Shown here piece after piece: positions 28,801-35,924 of a DNA stretch of 64,000 bases. The position numbers were made by a program, and so were the translations under genes. The notes beneath the pieces are model-generated. The model searched no databases. It was not told where the DNA came from and saw nothing but the letters and a program-made list of their open reading frames with translations. Each line of letters begins with the position of its first letter. The stretch's first letter is position 1. The stretch is from assembly GCA_017937485.1 (NCBI GenBank), contig JAGBDN010000025.1:58778-122777 (forward strand), written 5' to 3'. The DNA is from Thermoguttaceae bacterium. Its GTDB lineage: Bacteria; Planctomycetota; Planctomycetia; Pirellulales; Thermoguttaceae.

Positions 28801-29718
28801 AACAATTTGACAATTTCGAACTACGATTCGCAAAAGATGACGGCGACCCTTTCTTGGAGCGACGTCGAAGGCGAGACCAAATACGTCGTCCAAAGCTCGA
28901 CCAACGGCGGCAAGAGTTGGAACACCCTTCCGGAGCTGAACGCCGACATTACCGAGCGTCATTGCTCTCTGTTGACTCCTGGCAAAGCGTTTATTTACCG
29001 CGTCGCCGCCGTCAATCAATACGGTCAATCCGAATGGGTCGAAGTTAGCGTAGCGCCTCTTAAATTTGAATCGGTCATCGACACGACTTCGCTGGAAGGC
29101 GTTTTGACTTGGATCGATCCGCTCGACAACGCCAACGGTTACGAAATCGAAACGCTTGTCGACGACGCTTGGACAAATCTTGCGACGCTTGAAGCCGACG
29201 CGTGCTCCTTCGACCTCGGAACGCTTATCGCGGAAACTCAATACGTTTATCGCGCTCGAGCCGTTTACGCCGACGCCGAACCGGGCGTTTGGACTACGCT
29301 GCAGTTTAACGTCGACACCCCGCCGGTTCCGCCCACCGCGCCGGTCGATTTGACGATGTCGAACTACGATCCGCAAAAGATGACGGCGACTCTTTCTTGG
29401 AGCGACGTCGAAGGCGAAACCAAATACGTCGTTCAAAGCTCGACCAACGGCGGCAAGAGTTGGAACAACCTTCCGGAATTGAACGCCGATACAACAACGC
29501 GTCGTTGCTCGTTATTAACTCCGGGGCAAACGTTTATTTACCGCGTTGCCGCCGTCAACGAATACGGCCAATCCGAATGGACGGAAATCGTCTTCACGGC
29601 GCCGGCGCCGGTTTCTTCCGCCTTGTTGACCAGCGCGACGTTCGCAAAATCGCTCGATGAATTCGACTTCTTCGTCGACGAAGACGACATCGACGCGTTG
29701 GCCAAGCGTCTCGTTTGA
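22846..29718 (+). CDS. Giant planctomycetal surface protein: PPC, FN3 and beta-helix repeats
   Basis: 2290 residues. The N-terminus lacks a classical signal but has FETLENRALLSV (29-40), the planctomycete LExRxLLS-type export motif. Residues about 85-330 contain two pre-peptidase C-terminal (PPC) domains introduced by DDQYEENDAYSNPAQLG and DDQYEGELGNDTSETAYDLG. Three fibronectin type III domains follow (340-630). Then comes a CSLREA-type opener (DGEISLREAIQYAE, about 645) with a parallel beta-helix of about 25-residue GGGVFV-ATFTNVEITGN turns to about 980. One FN3 domain, a second SLREA/beta-helix unit (1068-1414) and about nine more FN3 domains complete the array. The C-terminus is acidic (FFVDEDDIDALAKRLV). 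The layout suggests an adhesin or polymer-binding scaffold; no catalytic residue is evident. ATG 22846 follows cggag. Confidence 0.88.
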   Translation: MKFFDASRYASPLRKALDKKENAPRNLRFETLENRALLSVTPLDELQAAVASAEIAPAQTVETPVVDLSALAVSNATTESNADDQYEENDAYSNPAQLGELTQKITIEAIAGPNRDQDWYRVTFKHAGTADDYLLLENALGTNVNLQLYLKTTSNSEVARSQTTNSTERISLEGVPAGEYLIQVYNATNSNVYAPYALTIEPPKPETDDQYEGELGNDTSETAYDLGMAGSTSFVAKAGPNNNHDVFKFTTVAEGTEADSIKLDYSQAKNAALLFKVYDQPFHAGVSPIFDSGNVANAGKVIEFSLAGKQAGDYYVEIYNNASNSDGFARYTLSINAPKVAPAAPTGFVTDKTEDTWNYTTLSWNAVENVSYYELEVSVEDGAWTPVQTFAPETTSYKTENLAYGTAYKYRINAVRVFNDAPDASATTVLASETWTEVEFSTVDLPETPTDAKYSTLDPQDKFVTLSWKDVATTELGYVVERYYGETEGWKEIAQLDADATSYKAEGLELGTSYSYRVAAVNNAGYSEFLAFDFTTENVPAAPTGLTATVDASTAPTATLTWIDNATNETGYRVEILGVDGETWEAVETLAADATEWTTDVEMGATYQYRVVAVNAYGETASESVEVALEAASTVVTTTEDVVDPTDGEISLREAIQYAEEGATITFADDVATITLGGTELTVDKAITINGGETGVTVDANEQSGVFNVVAGTTDAPVAFVGLTITGGYTNFQGGGVFVDGYASATFTNVKITGNTANQGGGVFLHNGASAFFTNVEITENVADFSGGGVSVSGPGVSATFTNVEITGNTANQGGGVFVVNGASATFTNVEITGNVANQGGALAVVNGASATFTNATIAEAAVQTIGSTAIQLQVSTTTFNNSIIAGEIDSFGATANAYNTLSTFDAWTNANEEGVVNYVLNEGDVLFNDAENGDYALADGSVAIDKGNDAYVPETITTDLAGNPRFNGTVDLGAYESQISAAPTGLTCVGVPADLTATLTWNAENLATSYVVEQLVDGEWTQVAEVEETTWTTGTLAYGATYSYRVAAKNEHGLGEASDSVSITTETVSTVVTSAKDAVDAFDGEITLREAIQYAEAGATITFAESLKGETITLAGTELKIGKALTINGFVDETGAPQITIDADGKSRVFNVERAGTAQTPVAFYGLTITGGSANDGGGVKVFDGAANFTNVKLTGNAAQGGAAVAVALSSATFTNVEITENVAQFEGGGVLVNNGSATFTNVKLTGNAAQSGAAVAVALSSATFTNVEITGNTANQGGVSVSTNAVATFRNATIADNGTFEVFVRNVSTTTFYNSIVDGDVVNADGTATTNAYNTLSTFDAWTNAGEEGVVNYVLNEGDVLFAEGSYALADGSVAIDKGNDAYLDETITTDLAGNRRFNGTVDLGAYESQAPTAPTGLTATVDASTAPTATLTWIDNATNETGYRVEILGADGETWEAVETLAADATEWTTDVEMGATYNYRVVAVNAYGETASNAVEFTVGNLPAKPTDLVMSRYNLAAQTATLTWTDVADNETKYLVQSSVDGGKTWRSLPDLAADATSRKCSALTPGKTFMYRVAAANDYGRSEWAEIVFDAPNVPNAALDVAVTLNASTTPTATLTWVDVAGNETGYVVETLVDGAWVAASEETLAADAQTWTTGELALGTTYAYRVVAVNDYGRTESEAVEFTVGNVPNAPTDLTATVLNPETLTVDLTWVDVAGNETGYVVETLVDGAWVAATEETLAADAQTWTTGELALGTTYAYRVAAVNEYGQSEWATVEFATENVPARPTGLTAVVNASAEPTATSTWIADENATAYEVTLYQIVVDADGETSVVAFESQTVTEATYSTGTLDLGGTYYFEVVAKNAYGDSEVATSETFTVGTIPAQPTDLTMTNYDVVKKTAILTWVDVATNETKYLVQSSTNGGKSWNNLPNLSADATSRKCSSLTPGETFIYRVAAANDYGRSEWVEIVFNAPNVPNAPNNLTISNYDSQKMTATLSWSDVEGETKYVVQSSTNGGKSWNTLPELNADITERHCSLLTPGKAFIYRVAAVNQYGQSEWVEVSVAPLKFESVIDTTSLEGVLTWIDPLDNANGYEIETLVDDAWTNLATLEADACSFDLGTLIAETQYVYRARAVYADAEPGVWTTLQFNVDTPPVPPTAPVDLTMSNYDPQKMTATLSWSDVEGETKYVVQSSTNGGKSWNNLPELNADTTTRRCSLLTPGQTFIYRVAAVNEYGQSEWTEIVFTAPAPVSSALLTSATFAKSLDEFDFFVDEDDIDALAKRLV
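24472..24711 (+). repeat. FN3-coding repeat, copy A
   Basis: About 240 bp almost identical to 27094-27333 (offset 2622). Both encode an FN3 domain around NATNETGYRVEILG and WTTDVEMGATY. Confidence 0.85.
27094..27333 (+). repeat. FN3-coding repeat, copy B
   Basis: Partner of 24472-24711. The few differences are mostly synonymous, implying recent duplication or gene conversion within one gene. Confidence 0.85.
28806..29040 (+). repeat. FN3-coding repeat, second pair, copy 1
   Basis: Closely matches 29349-29583 (offset 543); both encode KYVVQSSTNGGKSW and the following FN3 strands. A third related pair lies at about 27706-27880 and 27988-28162 (offset 282). Confidence 0.8.
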
Positions 29719-29839
29719 CGTTAATTTCCAAACCGGCGGCGTTTGACGCGTCGTCGGTTTGAACGTTCGCTTGCGACGGCGCGACGTTTTTTCGGCGGCG
29801 GTCGAAAACGCGTCGCGTTCGTCGAAACGATTGCGCCGT

Positions 29840-29881
29840 CCGTTTCTTTCGAACGTTCGAAGGAAACGGGCGGCCTTTTTG
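29840..29881 (+). terminator. Terminator of the giant surface protein gene
   Basis: 14-bp stem ccgtttctttcgaa / ttcgaaggaaacgg (one G-T pair; 29840-29853 / 29856-29869), then gcggcc and five T. Confidence 0.75.
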
Positions 29882-30079
29882 TTTGCCTCGTCGCGTTTCT
29901 TACTCCTTTTTTACTTTTCCGCGTTACTTCTCCGTTTTCCCCTCTCTTAGCGGCGTTCTCTAGCGTTTCTTCGTGCTTTTCTCGTTTTCCGTTTTTCGCG
30001 TCGTTTCTTATTTTTTCGCCTTTTTGCGCCCTTTCGTTTTTTCGCGACGGCGTTTTTTGAAAAAATTTCGTTCGGAACC
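29882..30079. other. T-rich intergenic spacer
   Basis: About 200 bp of pyrimidine-rich sequence between the terminator and the next promoter. No gene, hairpin or conserved repeat was seen. Confidence 0.5.
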
Positions 30080-30108
30080 TTGCGATTCGCGCCGCCAAGC
30101 GTTAAAAT
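30080..30108 (+). promoter_or_regulatory. Promoter of the amidase gene
   Basis: TTGCGA (30080-30085), 17 bp, TAAAAT (30103-30108); leader about 170 nt. Confidence 0.75.
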
Positions 30109-30286
30109 AAAGACGGAGCCGCCTCAACGTGTTTTCGAACGCCGAACAGAAACGAAAGGTTCGCGCTTATACGGCGACCCGAAATCGCCGCAACCGAACG
30201 TTTCGCGCGCCTTCGCCGAGTCCGCGACCGCCGCGGCGGCAAGCCGTTCGTCCTCTTTTCCCGCTCCCAATTTAAGGAGAAAACCA

Positions 30287-31045
30287 ATGCCGTCCTTCCT
30301 AAAACTCGCTCTCGCCGTCGCCTTATGCTGCGCGTCCTCGACCGTCCTCGCGCAAGTTGCCGACCCGGTCGCGCCGGAAACCGTCGATCCGGAAGCGCGC
30401 CCCAATTTAACGACGACCGCCGACGCCGCGACGAACGACGCGAACGTTCCGACGCTCGCCGATATGCCCCGCTTCAAACCGAACGCCGTTTCGCTCTACC
30501 TCAGCCCGTCGAACCAAATTCGCAACATCGGGTTCGGCGACTACCGCAGCGAAAAAGAGCGGATGAACGAAGTCGCCGACGTTGTCGAGCCGATCTTGAA
30601 AGCGCACGGCGTCGTCGTTTATCGCAACGACCCGAACAACGGGCTCCGCGATTACGTCGCCGAAGCGAACAAACTCGACGTCGACCTCTATTTCGCGATT
30701 CACTCGAACGCCGCCAACAAGCGCGCTCGCGGAACCGAGGCGTTTTGCTTCCGTTTCGGCGGCGAAGGCGAACGCTTTGCGAAACGCGTCGTCGACGAAA
30801 TTTTGACGATTTACAACGGCCCGAACCGCGGCGTCAAAGAGTCGCACAGCCACTTCGGCCCCGGCAAACCGCTTTACGAAACGGCGAACCCAAAGGCGCC
30901 GGCGGTCTTGGTCGAGATCGCGTTTCACGACGAAGAACGCGACGCGACTTGGATTTTGGCGAACATCGAGCCGATCGGTCAAGCGTTGGCGCGCGCCGTT
31001 TTAAAACACTTGGCCGCCGAACACCCGGAAGCGGTCGCGAAATAA
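30287..31045 (+). CDS. Secreted N-acetylmuramoyl-L-alanine amidase (Amidase_3 type)
   Basis: A 252-residue exported cell-wall hydrolase expected to cut the bond between N-acetylmuramic acid and L-alanine. ATG 30287 is chosen because aaggaga lies 7 bp upstream and the protein then starts with a clear Sec signal ending VLAQ. The Amidase_3 core is visible: GDYRSEKERMNEVADVV, HGVVVYRND, DLYFAIHSNAANKRARGTE (zinc-ligand His in IHSNA) and VLVEIAFHDEERD (catalytic Glu). The usual first motif DPGHGG is replaced by YLSPSNQIRNIG, a variant I know from a subgroup of this family; the first zinc-ligand His is therefore missing at its normal place. Activity is probable but not certain. The planctomycete substrate would be its thin peptidoglycan. 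Confidence 0.82.
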   Translation: MPSFLKLALAVALCCASSTVLAQVADPVAPETVDPEARPNLTTTADAATNDANVPTLADMPRFKPNAVSLYLSPSNQIRNIGFGDYRSEKERMNEVADVVEPILKAHGVVVYRNDPNNGLRDYVAEANKLDVDLYFAIHSNAANKRARGTEAFCFRFGGEGERFAKRVVDEILTIYNGPNRGVKESHSHFGPGKPLYETANPKAPAVLVEIAFHDEERDATWILANIEPIGQALARAVLKHLAAEHPEAVAK

Positions 31046-31132
31046 CTCGTTTGAACGCGGCGCGTTAGCGTCCGACGTTTCCCAACGTCGACGACGCTTC
31101 TAAGCGTCGAAACGGCGACGGCGGGCGCTCTT

Positions 31133-31152
31133 CGGAAGCGGTCGCGAAATAA
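31133..31152 (+). repeat. Copy of the amidase 3' terminus
   Basis: Twenty bases identical to 31026-31045, the last codons and stop of the amidase gene, offset 107 bp; in frame it again reads EAVAK and stop. The gap 31046-31324 otherwise shows only small hairpins. Confidence 0.8.
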
Positions 31153-31324
31153 ACCGTTTTGTTTTCCCCCTTTTTACAACGCGTTAAGCGCCAACCGCAA
31201 GACATCGGCGACGTTTCCGTTTTGTTGGCGCGTCGCCGATCACGCGGCGGTTCGACTCGCTTTCGAGCCGTCGCGTCTTTCCTTCCTTAACCTCAACTCA
31301 CCTAACACCAACCTAAATCGAACA

Positions 31325-32530
31325 ATGAAAAAGGCTTACTTAACGGCGGGCGTCCCGTCGCACAGCGCGACGCTCTATTGGAAAATGCGTTTTTTGGCCC
31401 ACGACCCGGCCGCGGTTCTCGAATTTGAAGAGCCGGCGACCTTTCCGGAAGCCAAGCCGTCGACGAACGCCGAGCGCGCGCCGTCCGACAAAACCCGGCT
31501 CCTGATTCTGCGCGACATCGAAAACGACCGCGCCGTCCGCTCCGCCGAGGCCGACTTCGTCGCCTGTCCCGCCGACTTCGCGCCCGAAACCGGACTCTCC
31601 GGCGACCGCGAACTCGCGACCGCGCAAAGCGTCGCGGAAGCGTTCCGCCGTCAAGGCGTCGAACTCGTCGTTTCCGACCGCACGCTCCCGCTCGTTTACG
31701 TCGACGCGCTGGCGAAAGTCGGGATTTCTTGCGAATGCGACGTTTTCCGCGGCGTTTTGGAGCGTCGTTCGAAAGACTCCCGCGAAATCGCGGCGATTCG
31801 CGAAGCGCAACGGGCGACCGAAGAAGCGATGCGCGCCGCTTGCCGCCGCATCGCGAACGCGATTCCCGACGCCGACGGCGTCCTTTGGGCGAACGGCGAA
31901 ATGTTAACTTCCGAAAATATGCGCGCTTTCCTCGACCGCACCCTCCTCGACGCCGGTTACTCGAACGTCCCGGCGATCGTCGCGGGTCGCAAAGACGGCG
32001 ACGACTGCCACAACTACGGAACCGGCCCCTTGCGCACCGGCGAGCCGATCATCATCGACGTTTTCCCGACGAACAAAACGACGCTCTACAACGGCGACTG
32101 CACGCGCACGGTCATAAACGGCCCGATCAAACCGATTTACGCGAAGATGCTCGAAGCGGTGCGCGCGGCGAAAGCGGCGGCGACGGCGACGATCAAAGCG
32201 GGCGTCTCCGCCGAAGCGGTTCACCGCGCGGCGATCGCGGCCCTCGAAAAATACGGGTTCGGGTACGCCGCCCCGGGCACGCCGGAAGCGGAAACGGAAA
32301 TCCGCATGACGCACGGCACCGGACACGGCCTCGGCCTTTCGCTCCACGAACCGCCGCTTCTCGACTTCAAAGGCCCGGAACTCGTCGTCGGCGACGTCGT
32401 TTCGGTCGAACCGGGCCTTTACGGCGCGGGCGTCGGCGGGTTGCGCGTCGAAGACATCGTCGTCGTTACGGAGGACGGTTGCGTCAATCTCGGTTCGCCC
32501 CTTCCGGAAACGCTTTCTTGGAACGACTAA
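31325..32530 (+). CDS. M24 family metallopeptidase (Xaa-Pro aminopeptidase-like)
   Basis: A 401-residue cytoplasmic pita-bread peptidase, probably removing N-terminal residues before proline or splitting Xaa-Pro dipeptides. The first 150 residues are a creatinase-type N-terminal domain. The catalytic domain shows all five metal ligands: Asp in IIIDVFP, Asp in NGDCTRTV, His in HGTGHGLGLSLHE, Glu in VSVEPGLYG and Glu in RVEDIVVV. The order and spacing fit PepQ/PepP. No signal peptide is seen. The ATG at 31325 lacks a strong ribosome site. It converges on scpA across a shared hairpin. Confidence 0.92.
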   Translation: MKKAYLTAGVPSHSATLYWKMRFLAHDPAAVLEFEEPATFPEAKPSTNAERAPSDKTRLLILRDIENDRAVRSAEADFVACPADFAPETGLSGDRELATAQSVAEAFRRQGVELVVSDRTLPLVYVDALAKVGISCECDVFRGVLERRSKDSREIAAIREAQRATEEAMRAACRRIANAIPDADGVLWANGEMLTSENMRAFLDRTLLDAGYSNVPAIVAGRKDGDDCHNYGTGPLRTGEPIIIDVFPTNKTTLYNGDCTRTVINGPIKPIYAKMLEAVRAAKAAATATIKAGVSAEAVHRAAIAALEKYGFGYAAPGTPEAETEIRMTHGTGHGLGLSLHEPPLLDFKGPELVVGDVVSVEPGLYGAGVGGLRVEDIVVVTEDGCVNLGSPLPETLSWND

Positions 32531-32586
32531 CCGCCGCAAGTCGTTAAACGACGTCGTTTAAGGCCAGTTTTAACGCCGCTTGACGT

Positions 32587-32651
32587 AAAAAAAGACGTTC
32601 GACAAGCGTTCCGCGCCTCCTTGCGCTCCGCTTCTCGAACGTCTTATTTTT
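32587..32651. terminator. Bidirectional terminator between the M24 peptidase and scpA
   Basis: 11-bp stem aagacgttcga / tcgaacgtctt (32592-32602 / 32635-32645), flanked by an A run on the left and a T run on the right, so it can serve both converging genes. Confidence 0.75.
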
Positions 32652-32672
32652 CAAACCGTTAACGCGATCGCG

Positions 32673-33449
32673 TTAGCCCGCTTGCGCCGACTCGACGAAA
32701 TCGCTCGCTCCGGCGCCGACGAGATCGAACGGCTTCGCGTTTTCTCGGTACGCGACTTCAATGTCGCCGAACGCCGTTTCTTGCTCGACGAACGCGTACC
32801 CGTGCCGCGTCAGTTCGAGAATCGCCAAAAAAATCCCGATCAGCGTCGACTTGCGGTCGGCCTTGTCGAAAAGCGCGGTGAAGCGCACTTTCCGCTCGCG
32901 TTTCAATCGATTGTAAACCCTTTGTAAATGGACGCTTATCGGAACGTCCTCGCGTTTCATCGAATGCCTAAAGACCGGCGTTTTTTCGCGCAGAATCCGC
33001 CCGAACGCGCCGACCAAATCCCAAAGCTCGACGTCTTGAATCGGCTCTTCGGCGAAATTTCGCGTCGCTCTCGGCAAGTCGTTCGAGAGCCGCGGGTAAC
33101 GCCGGGCCCAAAGTCGGCCGCGCTCTTCCAAAACGCCGGCGTTTTCGCAAAATTTCTTATACGCTAAGAGCTGAACGACCAAGTCTTTACGCGGATCCTC
33201 GATCGTTTCGACCGCCTCTTCCTCCGTCGGGAGCGCGTGAAACGACTTAATCTCGATCAGCGAACTTGCCAGCGACAAGAAGTCGCCGATCGCGTCGAGT
33301 TCGAGCGCTTCCAACGCTTCGACGAAAACAAGAAACTGCTCCGTTATCTCGGCGATCGGAATATCGAGTATATCCAACTCGCGTTTTCGCACCAGATAGA
33401 GCAGCAAGTCGAGCGGGCCGCAAAACGCGTCGAGTTTGACGGAAAACAT
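32673..33449 (-). CDS. scpA: Segregation and condensation protein A
   Basis: A 258-residue kleisin subunit of the SMC-ScpAB condensin complex, which compacts and helps separate chromosomes. The N-terminal signature is intact: FCGPLDLLLYLVRKRELDILDIPIAEITEQFL, followed by LASSLIEIKS. The C-terminal winged-helix (FLAILELTRHGYAFVEQE) binds the SMC head. The length is normal for the family. ScpB is not adjacent. The gene follows a small membrane coiled-coil gene by 81 bp on the same strand, so the two may be cotranscribed. Confidence 0.95.
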   Translation of the reverse strand: MFSVKLDAFCGPLDLLLYLVRKRELDILDIPIAEITEQFLVFVEALEALELDAIGDFLSLASSLIEIKSFHALPTEEEAVETIEDPRKDLVVQLLAYKKFCENAGVLEERGRLWARRYPRLSNDLPRATRNFAEEPIQDVELWDLVGAFGRILREKTPVFRHSMKREDVPISVHLQRVYNRLKRERKVRFTALFDKADRKSTLIGIFLAILELTRHGYAFVEQETAFGDIEVAYRENAKPFDLVGAGASDFVESAQAG

Positions 33450-33530
33450 CGGAGCGTCTCCTTTCGTTCGCTCGAAGGCGCGTTTTCGCTCCGTTCAACG
33501 CCTCCGCTTGCGCGCTTTTTTTCTCCGAAA

Positions 33531-34076
33531 TTACCGCCGACGTCCGCGAGTCGCCGCGCCGACTTCCAACCGCAATTCGTCTTCCAAGTCGAAAAGCGGC
33601 TCGAACGCGTCTTCCGCAAGTCGCGAATCAACCGAGGTTAAGGCTCTTGTCGGACGTTCCGTTCGACGACGGCGCGGCGCGGTTTCCGACGCTCCGAACG
33701 CGGTCGAAAAGGAATCCAAGACGCGCCCCAACGTCGCGGCGGCTTCGGTCGCTTGCGCGGTCAACGTTTCGAGCGTCGCCCGACGCGCTTCCAAATCGGC
33801 GTTGGCGCGAGCGTAAAAGTCGGCGAATTCCCGACGTCGGCGCTCCAACTCGGCGACGGCGCGTTCGGAGCGTTCCCGCTCTTCGCGAACCGTTTTCTCA
33901 AGCGCGCTAATCTCCGACGATTCTTCAACTTGCAACGCTTCGCTAAGAGACGCGGGCTCGGACGCTAAAGAACGGGCGCCGTCGTTTGAACCGTTGAAGA
34001 AATAAAAGAGCGCCCCGAGCGCGATCGCGCCGCCGACCGAAGTCGCGGCGAGCGGAAGGAGTAAAAGAGCCGACAT
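33531..34076 (-). CDS. Single-pass membrane coiled-coil protein, unknown
   Basis: 181 residues. ATG at 34076 is chosen because the protein then opens with a transmembrane helix (residues 3-30, ending FYFFNGSND); no good ribosome site is visible. Residues about 50-120 are a continuous Glu/Arg/Ala coiled coil (EKTVREERERSERAVAELERR). The remainder is basic then acidic low-complexity. It lies just upstream of scpA on the same strand, which would suit a membrane-anchored cell-division or chromosome-organising factor, but that rests on position only. Not recognised as any named family. Confidence 0.6.
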   Translation of the reverse strand: MSALLLLPLAATSVGGAIALGALFYFFNGSNDGARSLASEPASLSEALQVEESSEISALEKTVREERERSERAVAELERRRREFADFYARANADLEARRATLETLTAQATEAAATLGRVLDSFSTAFGASETAPRRRRTERPTRALTSVDSRLAEDAFEPLFDLEDELRLEVGAATRGRRR

Positions 34077-34273
34077 AAAGGAAAAGGACGACGAAAAACG
34101 GACAAATAGGCAAAACGGGAAAGCCGGGCAAACCGAGCGACGCCGCCGTCCGTTCGGTCTTGCAACCGCCCGAACGACGTTGCCGATAATAACGATTTTT
34201 TCAGCTTTATTCAAGAGCGATTTTCCGCGATTCGCTCCGTTTCTCCTTCGCTTAACCTTCTATTTTATCTAAA

Positions 34274-35146
34274 CTAACGTTTCCCGGCGATTCGGTAAAA
34301 CTCGTCGCGCTCCTCGTCGCGCTTCGCTTTGCGAATATCGAAATCCTTCGCTTTCAGCTCGTCGATTAGGTAAAAACCGATTTTCACCGACAAAATGAAG
34401 AAACCGATAAACGTTATCAACGATAACCCGCTAAATTGCCCGCCGACGCCCGCGTACATCAGAAAAAAGTCGTAAAGGCCGTGAACGCCGAGCGGAACCG
34501 CGAGCGCCAGCGTCAAATATTTCGCTAAATGCCGCCAATCCTTCGGTTGCAAATTGCGCCAACCGCCCCGTTTTTGGAACAAGTTTTCGCCGCGACGGCG
34601 CCCCATCACCGCGATCGCCAGGAAATATCCCATCCAAACGGAGAAAACAAAATGTCCGAGCAACGACGTAAACGACCGGAAAAACGCGACTTGGAAACCG
34701 CCGCTCAAGAAACCGTCTTGCGCCGCGTATCCGACGACGTAAAGGACGTTCTCGATCGTCGCGAACCCCATCGAAACGAACGCCGCGAACGCGACGCCGC
34801 GAACGTATCGCTTAAAACGCCGCGAACGCAACGCCAAGGGAAGTAAAAACGCGAACTTCAGCGACTCCTCGCAAAGCGCCGCGACGCCGAACGCCATTCC
34901 GAACGCCGAACCGAACGAAACGACGCCGTCCGGCGCGAAAAGAGCCGCCGCGTATCCTTCGAGCCAAGACGCAAGCGGCCCGCTAAGGACGCCGAGCCCG
35001 AAAAGCGCGGCGTAAAGCCAACCTAACTTTGTCCCGCCCGCGTCGTCCGAAATCCGCTTTAAAAGGATAATAATCGGCCCGAAAATCAGCGACAAATAAC
35101 ACGCGACGAACATAAAAACAAGCGAAAGCGCGATTCCTAAGCCCAT
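34274..35146 (-). CDS. PrsW-type intramembrane metalloprotease
   Basis: A 290-residue integral membrane protein with about eight hydrophobic segments. The conserved PrsW motifs are present in order: CEESLKFAFLLPL (double Glu), MGFATIENVLYV, FTSLLGHFVFSVWMGYFLA (His) and VHGLYDFFLMY (His-Asp). In Bacillus PrsW performs site-1 cleavage of an anti-sigma factor; related CAAX-type proteases have other substrates. The target here is unknown. The C-terminus is a charged cytoplasmic tail. Tail-to-head with the coiled-coil gene (197 bp gap) and with a small membrane protein upstream that has its own terminator. Confidence 0.88.
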   Translation of the reverse strand: MGLGIALSLVFMFVACYLSLIFGPIIILLKRISDDAGGTKLGWLYAALFGLGVLSGPLASWLEGYAAALFAPDGVVSFGSAFGMAFGVAALCEESLKFAFLLPLALRSRRFKRYVRGVAFAAFVSMGFATIENVLYVVGYAAQDGFLSGGFQVAFFRSFTSLLGHFVFSVWMGYFLAIAVMGRRRGENLFQKRGGWRNLQPKDWRHLAKYLTLALAVPLGVHGLYDFFLMYAGVGGQFSGLSLITFIGFFILSVKIGFYLIDELKAKDFDIRKAKRDEERDEFYRIAGKR

Positions 35147-35183
35147 TGTTTATCCTATTTTTCCTTTTTAACGACAAAAGTTA

Positions 35184-35218
35184 AAAACCTCGCCCAACGC
35201 GCCGTCGGACGAGGTTTT
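35184..35218 (-). terminator. Terminator of the small membrane protein gene
   Basis: Perfect 9-bp stem aaaacctcg / cgaggtttt (35184-35192 / 35210-35218) with a T-rich tail on the - strand. Confidence 0.8.
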
Positions 35219-35269
35219 GTTTTTCCAACGCCGTTCAAACGTCGGCGTTGAAGCGGCGAACGTTTTGCG

Positions 35270-35611
35270 TCAGCTTGTCGCGGCGATCAAACCGGCGAGA
35301 CAGAAAATTAAAGTCAATTGCCAAGCCAACTGAATCCCGAGATAAGTCAGCGCAATCTTCAAAACGGTCTTAACATCCGTTGAGCAAAGGAGTTGCACCG
35401 CAACCGCCGTAACGCCGAAATGAATCGCCAAGCTAACCGCGATACTCAAACCGATCGATTCGATCGGCGCGGCGGCGACCGCGACCGCGCACGAACTAAC
35501 GATCGAAGCCAAAAGCGCGACCAAAAACGCCTTTCCGAATCCAACTTCCTCGCCGGTAAATCCGCGAATAACGCAACACAAAATAAAAGCGGCAATCAAC
35601 GCGCCCAACAT
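35270..35611 (-). CDS. Small four-helix membrane protein, unknown
   Basis: 113 residues, nearly all hydrophobic, with about four transmembrane helices and a short polar segment RGFTGEEVGFGK after the first. ATG at 35611 has an excellent aaaggaga ribosome site 8 bp upstream. It has its own promoter (TTGAAA / TATAAT at 35814-35842) and its own terminator, so it is a monocistronic gene. No family recognised. Confidence 0.7.
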   Translation of the reverse strand: MLGALIAAFILCCVIRGFTGEEVGFGKAFLVALLASIVSSCAVAVAAAPIESIGLSIAVSLAIHFGVTAVAVQLLCSTDVKTVLKIALTYLGIQLAWQLTLIFCLAGLIAATS

Positions 35612-35813
35612 TTTATCGTCTCCTTTAAATCTTTGAACTTTTTGCGTTTGCGACCGTTCGACGTTCGCCGTTCTTTATCTCTTCGCCTATAAGAGAGCGT
35701 TTCGAACGAAAATTACGACGCAATTAAAGAAAAATAACGAAAAAAATCCGCCGCGATAACGCGAAACCGAAAATTTGACGGACAAACCGCTTCACCGTGT
35801 CGCGCTAAATTTG

Positions 35814-35842
35814 ATTATAACTTCGTTATTCGCGCATTTCAA
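35814..35842 (-). promoter_or_regulatory. Promoter of the small membrane protein gene
   Basis: On the - strand TTGAAA (35842-35837), 17 bp, TATAAT (35819-35814); leader about 195 nt. Confidence 0.75.
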
Positions 35843-35877
35843 GAAAAAAAGACGAAATTCTAAAAAAAACGTTATAA

Positions 35878-35908
35878 AACGCTCCCGACCTTCGCCGTCG
35901 GGAGCGTT
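35878..35908 (-). terminator. Terminator of the tandem FAD oxidoreductases
   Basis: Perfect 12-bp stem aacgctcccgac / gtcgggagcgtt (35878-35889 / 35897-35908) followed by T-rich sequence on the - strand. Same arm sequence as the hairpins at 4521 and 13676. Confidence 0.9.
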
Positions 35909-35924
35909 GCAAAGCGCGACGCCG

